From NCBI GenBank assembly GCA_052148155.1, contig JBKQIY010000181.1:1-51386 (forward strand): a stretch of DNA of 51,386 nt. The letters are read 5' to 3'. Below, piece after piece: positions 43,417 to 51,386 of this stretch (its first letter is position 1; each line of letters begins with the position of its first letter). Position numbers and translations under genes: made by a program. This stretch comes from JBBQER01 sp052148155. GTDB lineage: Bacteria > Actinomycetota > Acidimicrobiia > IMCC26256 > PALSA-610. Below the pieces are notes generated by a model. The model made no database searches. It saw only the letters and a program-made list of their open reading frames with translations, and was not told the DNA's origin.

Positions 43417-44445
43417 ATGGCTGCCACCGTCTACTACGACAACGATGCCGACACGAGCCTGATCGCCGACAAGCGGGTCGCCATCCTCGGGTACGGCTCA
43501 CAGGGTCACGCACACGCGTTGAACCTGAAGGACTCGGGTATCGACGTGATCGTCGGGCTGCGCGAAGGTTCGGCGTCGAAGGCCAAAGCCGAGGCCGCGG
43601 GTCTGCGGGTGCTGCCGACCGCCGACGCGGTCCGCGAAGCCGACATCGTGATGATCCTGCTCCCCGACACCGAGCAGAAGAAAGTCTACGAAGCCGAGAT
43701 CGAACCGAACCTTGTCGACGGCAACTCCCTCGCGTTCGCGCACGGGTTCAACATCCATTTCAAGCAGATCGCGCCGCCCAAGGGTGTCGACGTGTGGATG
43801 ATTGCGCCCAAAGGTCCCGGTCACCTGGTGCGGCGTACCTACGACGAGGGTGGCGGTGTGCCGTGTCTCGTCGCGGTTGAGAGCGACGCGACCGGCAAAG
43901 CCAAACAGACCGCGCTGGCGTACGCCAAAGGTATTGGCGGGACACGCGCCGGCGTGCTCGACACGACTTTCGAAGAGGAGACCGAGACCGATCTCTTCGG
44001 TGAGCAGGTCGTGCTGTGCGGCGGGCTCGTCGAGCTCATCCGCAACGGCTACGAGACGTTGGTCGAGGCCGGCTACCAACCCGAGTCCGCCTACTTCGAG
44101 ACGTTGCACGAGGTGAAGCTGATCGTCGACCTCATCTATGAGGGCGGCATCGCGGCGATGAACTATTCGATCTCCGATACCGCCGAGTACGGCGAGATGT
44201 CGCGCGGTCCGCGCATCGTGACACCGCAAACGAAAGCCGAAATGAAGAAGATCCTCGGCGAGATCCAGTCAGGATCGTTCGCCAACGAGTGGATCGCCGA
44301 GAACGAAAACGGCCGGCCCAACTTCAACAAGATGCGCGAAACCGCGGCGAAACACCCGATCGAGAAGGTCGGCGCCGAGCTCCGAGGGATGATGCCGTGG
44401 ATCGCGGCGGGCAAGCAGCGCGTGCAGGACGTGTCCGGCGGTTAG
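43417..44445 (+). CDS. ilvC: Ketol-acid reductoisomerase, class I
   Basis: Second step of branched-chain amino acid synthesis: isomerisation and NADPH-dependent reduction of acetolactate. The protein has 342 residues, the short class I form. The Rossmann motif is VAILGYGSQGHAHALNLKDS, with the NADPH-phosphate loop VGLREGSASKAKAE. The knotted C-terminal domain carries the two-magnesium site (ETETDLFGEQVVLCGGLVEL and the E-x3-E pattern in ETLHEVKLIVDLIYEGGI). GGGAGA lies about 8 nt before the ATG. Last gene of ilvBNC. Confidence 0.97.
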   Translation: MAATVYYDNDADTSLIADKRVAILGYGSQGHAHALNLKDSGIDVIVGLREGSASKAKAEAAGLRVLPTADAVREADIVMILLPDTEQKKVYEAEIEPNLVDGNSLAFAHGFNIHFKQIAPPKGVDVWMIAPKGPGHLVRRTYDEGGGVPCLVAVESDATGKAKQTALAYAKGIGGTRAGVLDTTFEEETETDLFGEQVVLCGGLVELIRNGYETLVEAGYQPESAYFETLHEVKLIVDLIYEGGIAAMNYSISDTAEYGEMSRGPRIVTPQTKAEMKKILGEIQSGSFANEWIAENENGRPNFNKMRETAAKHPIEKVGAELRGMMPWIAAGKQRVQDVSGG

Positions 44446-44875
44446 CGCCCGCTCAGGGTTCGGGCTCGACCAGCAATCCGATTCCAGCACGTCGCGTCGG
44501 AGCTGTTCGAGGGGGTTCGACGATGTGGGCGTTGCTGGCGTGTTTGATCGCACCGCGACTGCAGGTCGAGTCCGCGCGTCGACGGCCGCAGGCTCGTCGT
44601 AGCCGGCCGCGCTCATGAGGTCGCGGGACGGCACGCCCAGTGCGTCGGTCCTCGACGTCGGATGCGCGGATAGGCGCGAACGCGAAACTCGGCGACCGCG
44701 GTCCGTGGGAGAAGGCCACAGCGGTGCGTCGGATAGCCGGGCTACACCTGGCAGGGTCGCCCAACGATCGACCGTAGCGGTCGCGTTTGGCTGTGCGGTG
44801 ACTCCGTCGCCGTTCCCGGCCTGTTGTGCGAGGTCGCGTGGGCGGGTGCCGTCGCCGCCGGCCGAGCGGTTGCGG
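44446..44875. other. Intergenic region without a credible gene
   Basis: About 430 bp between convergent ilvC and the DinB-type gene. Frames on both strands are Arg/Pro-rich and resemble nothing I know. One perfect inverted repeat, CGACCG-TAG-CGGTCG (44769-44783), could be a terminator stem. Possibly debris of a lost gene. Confidence 0.4.
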
Positions 44876-45400
44876 TCACGCGCGCATCTTCATCCCGTCG
44901 AGCATTTCGCGGGTCGAGTCTGCATGTCCGGCGTGATGCGCGGTCTCCTCAATGAGGTGCAGCAGTACCCATCGCAGGTCGATGGGATCCTCGAACCCGA
45001 GCAGCACGTGCGCGGGCCCGAGCCCACGTTCGTCGCCGAGGCACGGCGTCTCGAGGCTCGGCGCGGCGCGCACGATGCGTTCCGAACGTTGCGCCTGCCG
45101 CGCGTAGGCGTCGATCACGGCGGTGCCGGTGACGTCGGTTCCCACCGAAAATTCTTTCTCGCGGGCGGGGAATTCGGACCCGAGGTAGCGACCCTCGATC
45201 CAGCGCCACTCCGTGTGCGTCAAATGGTTGACGACACCGATGATCGGCAGGAGCCGGCCGCCGGGAGTCCATCGAAGCTGCTCCTCGGTCAGACCCGTCG
45301 CGGCGGCGACGACCTGCTCTCGCTGCCACCGAACAAAGCCGAGCAGGAGTTCGGTCTCGTCGGAAGTCGGCGCGGGGGACCGCGGTTCGTTGAAGCTCAC
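44876..45400 (-). CDS. DinB-family protein (DUF664 type)
   Basis: The protein has 174 residues, a four-helix DinB/mycothiol-transferase-like fold. The metal-binding histidines are visible in GVVNHLTHTEWRWIE (helix 2) and in LLHLIEETAHHAGHADSTRE (helix 4). DUF664 proteins are putative mycothiol- or bacillithiol-dependent enzymes, so a thiol-transfer or detoxification role is possible. GTG start, 26 bp after the preceding gene on the same strand, which encodes a second protein of related fold. Confidence 0.88.
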   Translation of the reverse strand: MSFNEPRSPAPTSDETELLLGFVRWQREQVVAAATGLTEEQLRWTPGGRLLPIIGVVNHLTHTEWRWIEGRYLGSEFPAREKEFSVGTDVTGTAVIDAYARQAQRSERIVRAAPSLETPCLGDERGLGPAHVLLGFEDPIDLRWVLLHLIEETAHHAGHADSTREMLDGMKMRA

Positions 45401-45426
45401 TCCAGTCGCTCAGCTGTTTCGTGTGG

Positions 45427-46221
45427 TCAGATGATCTTGAAGACGTCGAGGATGCGTCCTGCATACGCGGCGTCTCCGTCGATCGTCGTGACCGTGCGCC
45501 ACGGACGGCGCTGGGTTCCCCAAATTACGAAGTCGTGCGTGTCCGACGACACCGTCGCGACCGAGTCGGCCGCCGCCCCTTCGCGTACGAGCACGCGGCC
45601 GCCTTCGCCGCCGGGACCGATCGACCATGTGCCACCTCCGACACCGGCGAGGACGAGGGTGATCGGCTTGTCAACGAAGGTGAGCTTGTCCGCACACATC
45701 CAGGGAAGACCGGCCAGCATCCACTCGATCGTGGGCGCGAGGCGCATCTCGTCGCGTGGCGGCTGCGATCGGTCGATCGGGCCGTTGGGCTTGAGGATGT
45801 CGTTGCGGAGGTGACAGTAGTTATCGAACAGGAACGTGCTCGGCATGATCGCCATCGGGTGGGTTCCGAGGTCGCCCATCGGGAGCAAGGTCTCCGACAT
45901 GGGTGGTTCCTGAAGTGTCGCGCCGAGGTCGGCGACCTGAGCGCTGTAGGTCTCGTACTCGGCGAGCACTTCCTCAATGGTCCACGCCCGTCGCTCGGCG
46001 ACCGGACCCTCCATGCCGTTCTCGGTGCCGCCGCTCAGGTCGGGCATGACTGACGGGTCGGCAACTCCGTGCAAGATGCTCGCCATATGTGCAACGACGT
46101 CGCGCACCGTCCAGCCGTCGCAGTCCGATTGGGCGTCCCACTCGTTGTCGGACAGGCTCTTTGCGATCGTGAGGGTCGCGTCGCGCTCAGCTCGTAATCC
46201 CTCGACTGCCAATGTGCTCAT
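45427..46221 (-). CDS. Maleylpyruvate-isomerase-family (mycothiol-dependent) protein
   Basis: The protein has 264 residues. The N-terminal DinB-like helical bundle (LSDNEWDAQSDCDGWTVRDV, VAHMASILHG, FLFDNYCHLRNDIL) carries the metal histidines. A C-terminal alpha/beta domain (KPITLVLAGVGGGTWSIGPG, DTHDFVIWGTQRRPW) is typical of the mycothiol-dependent maleylpyruvate isomerase family; the exact reaction is unknown. ATG at 46221 was chosen because AAGGGGA lies 5 nt before it; the upstream frame overlaps the acyl-CoA dehydrogenase. It probably forms an operon with the genes on either side. Confidence 0.87.
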   Translation of the reverse strand: MSTLAVEGLRAERDATLTIAKSLSDNEWDAQSDCDGWTVRDVVAHMASILHGVADPSVMPDLSGGTENGMEGPVAERRAWTIEEVLAEYETYSAQVADLGATLQEPPMSETLLPMGDLGTHPMAIMPSTFLFDNYCHLRNDILKPNGPIDRSQPPRDEMRLAPTIEWMLAGLPWMCADKLTFVDKPITLVLAGVGGGTWSIGPGGEGGRVLVREGAAADSVATVSSDTHDFVIWGTQRRPWRTVTTIDGDAAYAGRILDVFKII

Positions 46222-46244
46222 CGGTTCCCCTTCAGTTGTCGCAT

Positions 46245-47450
46245 TCAGCTCCTCGGCACCTGCGACCACGGCAGGTCGCGGTCGACGCGCGGCTCGCCCG
46301 GCAAACCCAGTATGCGTTCACCGAGGATGTTGCGCATGATCTCCGAGGTGCCCCCTTCAATAGAATTCGCGCGCGAACGCAGGAACAGCTTGCGCGCCGA
46401 ACCGGGCGCGCCATCGAGCAGTGCCTCGTTCGGTCGGCGGAACGTGTAGTCGTAATCGATGATTCCGGCCGCGCCGAGCGTCTCAATGCACCACTCGTAG
46501 ACCGACTTGTTCAGCGTCGCGAACGCGAGCTTGGCGATCGACCCTTCGGGCCCGGGATTGCCGGTCCGAGCCTTCTGGGCGGCCCGCATGTTCGTGAGTC
46601 GGAGCACCTCCGCATCGCACCACAACTTCATGAGTTGATCGCGTCGCGCCGGCGAACGGTCGGTGGTGGTGTGCTTCCACGTGTAGAGCGCTTCGGCGAT
46701 CGACCCTCCCCCGCGCTTGGGGCCGCCGACGCCGGCGCCGATCGTGGTGCGTTCATTCATCAGCGTGGTCATCGAGACGCGCCAGCCGTCGCCAACGTCA
46801 CCGATGCGGTCAGCGTCGGCCACACGAACATCGGTGAGGTACACCTCGTTGAACTCTGCTTCACCGGTGATCTGGCGTAACGGCCGCACCTCGACGCCGG
46901 GCGCGTGCATGTCGACCATGAAGTACGTGAGGCCCTTATGTTTCGGCAACTCGGGGTCGGTGCGAGCGACGAGCATCCCCTTGCCTGCAAGGTGCGCGAG
47001 TGTGTTCCAGACCTTCTGACCGTTGACGACCCACTCGTCGCCGTCACGTACGGCTCTCGTGGACAGACCGGCAAGATCAGAGCCGGAACCGGGCTCGGAG
47101 AAAAGCTGACACCACACGTCTTCGCCGGTGAACATCGGTCGGAGTGCACGGCTGCGCAACTCGTCGCTCCCGTGCGTCACCATCGTGGGCCCGGCGAGAT
47201 AGAGGTTGAAGAACAACATGCTTTGCGGCGGCGCCGCACCGGCTTCGCGCAGCCGGGTCTCGATGTGACGTTGAAGCCGCGGTGCGAGGCCGAGGCCACC
47301 GAAGTGCTCGGGAAAGTGGACCCACGCCAGCCCACAGTCGTATTGCGCGCCGCGCAACGTCACCGAGTCGGTCGAACGGGGATCGTGCGAGGCCAGGAGC
47401 TCGTCGACGAGGGCGTCGACCTTCGAGACCTCGGTGTCATTTCCACCCAT
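46245..47450 (-). CDS. Acyl-CoA dehydrogenase
   Basis: FAD enzyme for alpha,beta-dehydrogenation of an acyl-CoA; 401 residues. FAD and substrate motifs are WCQLFSEPGSGSDLAGLSTR, WVVNGQKVWNTLAHLAGKGM, and the C-terminal RANSIEGGTSEIMRNILGER, whose Glu is at the position of the usual catalytic base. It belongs to the FadE-type branch common in actinobacteria that degrade sterols or branched acids; the substrate is unknown. TAGGCT lies exactly 6 nt before the ATG, so the transcript may be leaderless. It heads a three-gene run with the two DinB-fold proteins. Confidence 0.93.
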   Translation of the reverse strand: MGGNDTEVSKVDALVDELLASHDPRSTDSVTLRGAQYDCGLAWVHFPEHFGGLGLAPRLQRHIETRLREAGAAPPQSMLFFNLYLAGPTMVTHGSDELRSRALRPMFTGEDVWCQLFSEPGSGSDLAGLSTRAVRDGDEWVVNGQKVWNTLAHLAGKGMLVARTDPELPKHKGLTYFMVDMHAPGVEVRPLRQITGEAEFNEVYLTDVRVADADRIGDVGDGWRVSMTTLMNERTTIGAGVGGPKRGGGSIAEALYTWKHTTTDRSPARRDQLMKLWCDAEVLRLTNMRAAQKARTGNPGPEGSIAKLAFATLNKSVYEWCIETLGAAGIIDYDYTFRRPNEALLDGAPGSARKLFLRSRANSIEGGTSEIMRNILGERILGLPGEPRVDRDLPWSQVPRS

Positions 47451-47456
47451 AGCCCG

Positions 47457-47462
47457 AGCCTA
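47457..47462 (-). promoter_or_regulatory. Candidate -10 element of the acyl-CoA dehydrogenase (leaderless)
   Basis: TAGGCT on the minus strand, 6 nt before the ATG at 47450. Confidence 0.45.
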
Positions 47463-47574
47463 TTCTCACAGCGTGACGGGCGTCTCGGGTGCGGTCCAGC
47501 CCGACCTCTTCCACCCACGTAAGCAATGGCATTCTCGCGTTCGTAAGGCCTCTCGCACGCCGGGTCAGCGCCGG

Positions 47575-48182
47575 CTGTTCGGCGTGGCGTTCGCCGTCGC
47601 CTTTCGGTGATCACGCCGTGCTTCCTCAGAACTGTCGGCGGCGTCGCGTCCGCCGGTGTTCCGGCCGGCACGCGAACCGGCAACGTGATCACGAGCTGGT
47701 GGAACCCGGCGTCATGGTGGTGATCGTGTGTGCGTTCCTGGCCTCGGTCTACCTCGCGGTTGACGCCGCGCGGCGCGGCCGTCCGAAGCTTGTCAACACG
47801 TTTCGCCAAGGTGCGGTGGCCGGCGTGATCGTGTTGCACGCCGACGCACCCGACCTCTTCCACGGGCTCACACATCATGGGGCGCCCTTGATCGTCGTCT
47901 CGGCGATCTCAGGTGCGTCGACACTGGTATCGGTCGGCTTGGCGCCGATTCCAAGTCGCGCGATACCTCGCCGCCCTGGCGGTCATCGCGGTGTTGTGGG
48001 GCTGGGCGACCGGTCAGTATCCGTGGATGCTTGAGCGTCAACTCACGATCGGGGCCGCGGCAGCACCCCGGGCGACCCTGGTCGCGGACCTCGTCGCGCT
48101 CGGCGCGGGATCGCTGCTGTTCGTGCCCGCGCTCACGTGGCTGTTCGTGCTGGTCCAGCGCGGTGATCTGGCGAACGAGTGA
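47575..48182 (+). pseudogene. cydB: Decayed cydB (cytochrome bd oxidase subunit II), 3' half
   Basis: Four successive pieces of a CydB-like protein in shifted frames. Frame one reads LFGVAFAVAF. From 47607 the next reads VITPCFLRTVGGVASAGVPA, ending ITSWWNPASW before a TGA at 47721. From about 47714 comes VVIVCAFLASVYLAVDAARR and VIVLHADAPDLFHGLTHHGA. From about 47940 comes YLAALAVIAVLWGWATGQYP, RQLTIGAAAAPRATLVADLV and a proper stop. The order and motifs (HADAPDLFHGLT, GWATGQYP, LTIGAAAAPRATL) are those of the C-terminal half of CydB. The N-terminal half is absent, because the divergent acyl-CoA dehydrogenase gene lies directly upstream. No cydA is in the window. This is a remnant, not an active oxidase. 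Confidence 0.85.
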
Positions 48183-48203
48183 AGCCCGGCGTTGACCAGT
48201 CGG

Positions 48204-48974
48204 TTACTTCGTCGTCGCGATTCCGCCGTCGACGGGTATCACCGCACCGGTCAGATAGGAACCGGCACGACTGGCGAGGAAGATCGCGGTGCCGGCCATG
48301 TCGTCCGGTCGACCGATGCGACCCAAGGGTGACGAACGGGCGATGTCGTCGCCGAAGTCGCGCAACGTCGCGGCCATCATCTTCGATTCAAATGGTCCGG
48401 GCGCGATCGCGTTGACCGTGATGTGCTTGCGTCCGAGGTTGCGTGCGAGATGACGCGTCAGTTGGTGGATCGCGGCTTTGCTCGACGAGTACGAATAGGT
48501 CTCGAGCATCGGTACTTGGATCGCGTCGATCGAACCGATGTTGATGACACGCGCCGGATCGTCGGCAGTGGCGGCTGCCTGTAGCAGCGGAAGCAGCGCG
48601 CGGGTCAGGAAAAACGGGGCTTTCACGTTGAGGTCCAGCACCTTGTCCCACGCGTCTGCCGGGAACTCGGCCATCGGCGCGCCCCAGGTGGCGCCCGCGT
48701 TGTTCACCAGGATGTGCAGCTGGGTCTCGCGGGCCGCGACTTCCGACGCGAGCGCGACGCAGGCGGCCTCGGTGGCGAGATCGGCGGGCAGGCTGACGCA
48801 GCTGCCGTGCGTGGAGAGCTCGGCCGCCATCTCGTCGCAGACGTCCCGCTTGCGGGACGAGATGTAGACCGTTGCTCCAGCCTCCACAAAACCTCGGGCG
48901 ATCATCGCTCCGATCCCGCGGCTTCCGCCGGTCACGAGCGCGTTCTTTCCCTCGATGCTGAACAGATCCGACAC
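48204..48974 (-). CDS. SDR-family oxidoreductase
   Basis: The protein has 256 residues. Cofactor motif NALVTGGSRGIGAMIARGFV with VYISSRKRD suggests an NADP preference. LHILVNNAGATWGAP, catalytic Ser in RVINIGSIDAI, and YSYSSSKAAIH (Tyr, Lys) follow, then the C-terminal FLASRAGSYLTGAVIPVDGG typical of classical SDRs of the gluconate 5-dehydrogenase/RhlG group. Substrate unknown. GTG at 48974 was chosen because AAGGGGAA lies 5 nt before it; the frame is open further upstream. It converges on the cydB remnant. Confidence 0.9.
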   Translation of the reverse strand: MSDLFSIEGKNALVTGGSRGIGAMIARGFVEAGATVYISSRKRDVCDEMAAELSTHGSCVSLPADLATEAACVALASEVAARETQLHILVNNAGATWGAPMAEFPADAWDKVLDLNVKAPFFLTRALLPLLQAAATADDPARVINIGSIDAIQVPMLETYSYSSSKAAIHQLTRHLARNLGRKHITVNAIAPGPFESKMMAATLRDFGDDIARSSPLGRIGRPDDMAGTAIFLASRAGSYLTGAVIPVDGGIATTK

Positions 48975-49229
48975 GCGTTCCCCTTGATCATGGGCTGGTC
49001 TGGTCCGCAACCTATCCCGCCATCAGCGATGATCCGGCGGGCGGCCAGCCACGAACAACGCGTGGGTTGAACCGCGCTGGTGGGGCTCACCGGCGTGGAC
49101 CAGACCATCGGCCGCACTGCAACACAAACCGCCGCTCCGCGAGCGGAAGTCGTGCTCGAGTTTCGGTGGTCGAGGGCCGCGCGTGTGGACGGACGCGGCG
49201 TGCGTGCGCGCGACGACAGCGACTCGAGC

Positions 49230-49556
49230 TCAGCCGGCCGCGGCTTCGCCACCGTCGGCGTTGTTGGCTTCTTGCTGCTTTTCGATCTCGGCGATCTCGG
49301 CGACCTTGGCGTCGATCTGCGCGGCGGCATCGTCCGGTGCCTCGTTGCGTTTTTGGGCGACGACAAGTGCACCGATCTCCTGGCACAACTCGGAGATCTT
49401 CTTCTGGAGTCTGGTGTCTTCCAACTTTTCCTTGCCGACCGCGGTCGCGTGCTTGGCCTGATCGGCAGCCTTGCCGGCAGCGTCTTTGACCTTGTCCATG
49501 AATCCCGTGTCAGAAGCCTTGCCGGCGGCGTCTTTGACCTTGTCCATGAATCCCAC
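49230..49556 (-). CDS. Small coiled-coil protein with duplicated N-terminal motif
   Basis: The protein has 108 residues, all predicted helix. It starts with two copies of a 16-residue unit, GFMDKVKDAAGKASDT and GFMDKVKDAAGKAADQ, followed by KEKLEDTRLQKKISELCQEI and an acidic/Ala-rich coiled coil ending EKQQEANNADGGEAAAG. It resembles the short actinobacterial proteins that begin MGFMDKVK and are otherwise uncharacterised. GGAGG lies 6 nt before the GTG chosen as start. The gene follows the lhr-type gene by 31 bp on the same strand. The 255 bp beyond it hold no gene; a CCGCT/AGCGG hairpin near 49133-49147 could be its terminator. Confidence 0.75.
   Translation of the reverse strand: MGFMDKVKDAAGKASDTGFMDKVKDAAGKAADQAKHATAVGKEKLEDTRLQKKISELCQEIGALVVAQKRNEAPDDAAAQIDAKVAEIAEIEKQQEANNADGGEAAAG
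49461..49556 (-). repeat. Tandem duplication of a 48-bp unit
   Basis: Two adjacent 48-bp units (about 49509-49556 and 49461-49508) encode the duplicated GFMDKVKDAAGKA motif. Across the central 39 bp they differ by a single base, so the duplication looks recent. Confidence 0.8.
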
Positions 49557-49587
49557 GTCAGACCTCCAGATGTTGAGGACAGGCATG

Positions 49588-51386
49588 TTACTTGTGAAGC
49601 GTGAGCCCCTTGTAGCCGTCGGCGAATCCGGCTGCGCGTAGCAACGGCGCGTACGGCGCCGTGCGCGCGGGTTCGTCGTCGATGCGCTCGATTTGCAATC
49701 GGCCGAGTCGGCCCTCCTTGTGGGCCTCGACGACTGCGTTGACCCACACGTTGGGGTCTTCGATCGCGCCGACCGCACCGAACGTCAGCAGTGTTCGCCC
49801 GCCGCGTTCCAGATACGCGACGCATGCACCGTCGACGAGCACGACGTGCGCGCCGGCCGCGCGCGTGGGTCGGCTCGCACCGGAATGCTCCGGCCAGCTC
49901 AGAGCCGCTCCATACGGCTGCGCGGGGTCGGTCGCCGCGAACACGACCACCCGGGCGGGATCGTCGCCCGGCGGATGCCGATGGGCTCGCAGCCGATCGA
50001 CTGCGCCCGGCAACGCGAACTGCGCGGCGCCGAGCCCGGCCACGAACCAACCGCGTCGGACACGCCCAGCTTCCTCGAGCGCCCGCAACACCGGATACAC
50101 ACCCGCAAAGCCGCCAGGTGTGCCTTCGCCGCGCACGGCTTCGCGGGTGACGACGCCGTGACGCTCGAGGAGTTGCAGCGCGATCGCGTGGGTCACCTCG
50201 GTCCGCGTCGGCGCAGGATCGAGGATCGTGGCGACGAGTGACCAACGCCCCGACCCGGCGGGAGGGCCGAGACGCGTCAGGCGGCCTGGGTGCGGGCGAG
50301 CACGGTTCGCTCGCCTCGCCGCCACGCGTCGAGACGCGCGCAGGGGGCCGAACGTGTCGTTCGTGATCTCGCCGGCCCAGACGAGGTCCCACAGCGCGTT
50401 TAGGAGTACCGCTTCGTCGGCGTTGCCGGCGGCGGCGAGGTCAGGCCAAAACGATGCGCCCGCCTGCGCGAGGTGGCCACGGATCGCGTCGTGCAACGGG
50501 CCGGTCGGAGGCTCGGGAAGCATCACTGAAGCGGCGAGCTGGCGGGCGCGGTCGCGGAAGAACAGGCGCACTTTGCCGTCTTCGGCGCCGAGCGCGCCGG
50601 CGCCGGTCCATACGAGGTCGCCCGCCGCGCACAGTTCGTCGAGCATCGCGGCCCGGTAGCCGTCGACTCGCGCGGGGAGCACGTCACGTTCCAACACGGA
50701 GACCGGGATCGCGACGCCCTGCAGCTGTTCGATGGCGATCACCAGCGCGTCAGTCCCTCGACGGCCGCGCCCGATACCGTGCCACGCGCTGAGGAACCGT
50801 ACGAAGGTGGACGCATCGACCGGCTCCACCTCATGGCGGAGCGCGGCGAGCGAACGTCGGCGCAGCGCGCGGAGCACACCCGTGTCGCACCACTCGCGTT
50901 CGACCCCGCCCGGGCGGAACTCGCCGTGCACGATCCGACCGGCGGCTGCGAGCCGCGAAAGTGTCGCCAGCGTTCGTTCGGCGCTGAGACCGAGTCGCGC
51001 CGCGACCTCGTCGATCATGAAGGGCACGTGGGTGCGGGCGTAGCGAGCAACGAGATCGTCGAGCGGATGCGAGACCGGATCGGTGAACGCGGTCGGCAAT
51101 CCGGCCGGGATGGCGAAACCGAGTCCGTCGCGCAGCCTTGCCGCGTCCTCGACCGCGGCAAGTTGTGTCCCCACACGGATCACCCGTCGCTCGTGCAACA
51201 ACGCGTCGATCCAGACGTCCGGATCGGCGGAGCAGCGCGCCCGGATCTCGTCGACGTCGAGGGGACCAAGGTCGGCGAGCAGATCGTGGAGGTCGTCGGC
51301 ATGACGGGCTCGGCGCTCGGCAACGAGGCGTTGGAGTTCGAACTCCAACGCCACGATCACCGCCGGGTCGAGCAGCTCGCGCCGCT
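49588..51386 (-). CDS. lhr: C-terminal part of Lhr-type DEAD/DEAH helicase (partial)
   Basis: The frame is open to the right edge, so the start and the helicase motor lie outside; about 598 residues are visible. The visible part is the Lhr C-terminal region: RRELLDPAVIVALEFELQRL, then ARHADDLHDLLADLGPLDVD, winged-helix-like segments (PFMIDEVAARLGLSAERTLA), WHGIGRGRRG, LWDLVWAGEITNDTF, and WSLVATILDPAPTRTEVTHA. The C-terminal beta-barrel-like domain ends ADGYKGLTLHK. Lhr is a 3'-to-5' DNA/RNA-DNA helicase linked to DNA repair in mycobacteria. An in-frame GTG at 51360 is internal, because homologous residues continue upstream. Its stop is 31 bp before the coiled-coil gene. Confidence 0.92.
   Translation of the reverse strand, partial: RRELLDPAVIVALEFELQRLVAERRARHADDLHDLLADLGPLDVDEIRARCSADPDVWIDALLHERRVIRVGTQLAAVEDAARLRDGLGFAIPAGLPTAFTDPVSHPLDDLVARYARTHVPFMIDEVAARLGLSAERTLATLSRLAAAGRIVHGEFRPGGVEREWCDTGVLRALRRRSLAALRHEVEPVDASTFVRFLSAWHGIGRGRRGTDALVIAIEQLQGVAIPVSVLERDVLPARVDGYRAAMLDELCAAGDLVWTGAGALGAEDGKVRLFFRDRARQLAASVMLPEPPTGPLHDAIRGHLAQAGASFWPDLAAAGNADEAVLLNALWDLVWAGEITNDTFGPLRASRRVAARRANRARPHPGRLTRLGPPAGSGRWSLVATILDPAPTRTEVTHAIALQLLERHGVVTREAVRGEGTPGGFAGVYPVLRALEEAGRVRRGWFVAGLGAAQFALPGAVDRLRAHRHPPGDDPARVVVFAATDPAQPYGAALSWPEHSGASRPTRAAGAHVVLVDGACVAYLERGGRTLLTFGAVGAIEDPNVWVNAVVEAHKEGRLGRLQIERIDDEPARTAPYAPLLRAAGFADGYKGLTLHK

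Noticed and set aside
48932..50392. 486-codon minus-strand open frame
   Set aside because: Shifted frame over the lhr-type and coiled-coil genes; Arg/Pro/Ser-rich without motifs.

Overview
The window is a GC-rich, gene-dense stretch of an actinobacterial chromosome, most likely class Acidimicrobiia (inference). Pointers are strong GC bias at third codon positions, F420-type LLM oxidoreductase and mycothiol-type DinB proteins, a PASTA-domain Ser/Thr kinase, the secreted GYWLVAADGG/FGDARFYGS repeat typical of this class, and the gene order iscS - mnmA - metE-like - ligA - gatCAB - ilvBNC. That order is shared with Mycobacterium tuberculosis (Rv3025c down to Rv3001c), which orients the window.

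Layout. 1-0.95 kb: a membrane protein, and on the opposite strand the start of a second, related copy running off the left edge; the two share a 35-bp exact inverted repeat in the same codon phase. 1.2-6.3 kb: divergent metH (B12 methionine synthase) and pepA. 6.4-11.5 kb: a secreted protein of seven repeats facing a probable minus-strand cell-surface/redox cluster (lipoprotein, sirtuin, rhodanese-MoeB fusion, L,D-transpeptidase). 12.2-16.3 kb: methylmalonyl-CoA mutase, its MeaB GTPase and a phosphotransferase, overlapping end to end. 16.3-23 kb: iscS-mnmA (tRNA 2-thiolation), a membrane protein, a MetE-like zinc protein and ligA. 23-27.5 kb: PASTA kinase, a hydroxyacyl-CoA-type SDR, an SCP2 protein, and a roughly 580-bp gap with a candidate small gene. 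27.5-31.1 kb: a ferredoxin and gatCAB for Gln-tRNA(Gln)/Asn-tRNA(Asn) transamidation. 31.2-36.8 kb: a tightly packed minus-strand cluster (HD protein, methyltransferase, PYROXD2-like flavoprotein, membrane-anchored solute-binding protein, F420-type oxidoreductase). 36.9-44.4 kb: branched-chain amino acid biosynthesis (ilvD, then ilvB-ilvN-ilvC), interrupted by an Fpg-type glycosylase and an orphan binding lipoprotein. 44.9-51.4 kb: two DinB-fold proteins, an acyl-CoA dehydrogenase, a decayed cydB, an SDR, a coiled-coil protein and the C-terminal part of an Lhr-type helicase running off the right edge.

The clearest regulatory element is an attenuator before ilvB: a 10-residue leader peptide rich in Ile-Leu-Val-Val, a strong hairpin and a textbook intrinsic terminator. 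The leader ORF itself looks leaderless. More broadly, at least ten genes have a TANNNT hexamer ending 6-7 nt before the start codon with no Shine-Dalgarno sequence, so leaderless transcription seems to be common here. B12-dependent enzymes (MetH, methylmalonyl-CoA mutase with MeaB) show that the organism uses cobalamin. I saw no tRNA or rRNA genes, CRISPR arrays, insertion sequences or phage genes. The window is mostly conserved chromosome, with small accessory or decaying patches at 11.5-12.2, 26.4-27.0, 44.4-44.9 and 47.5-48.2 kb.
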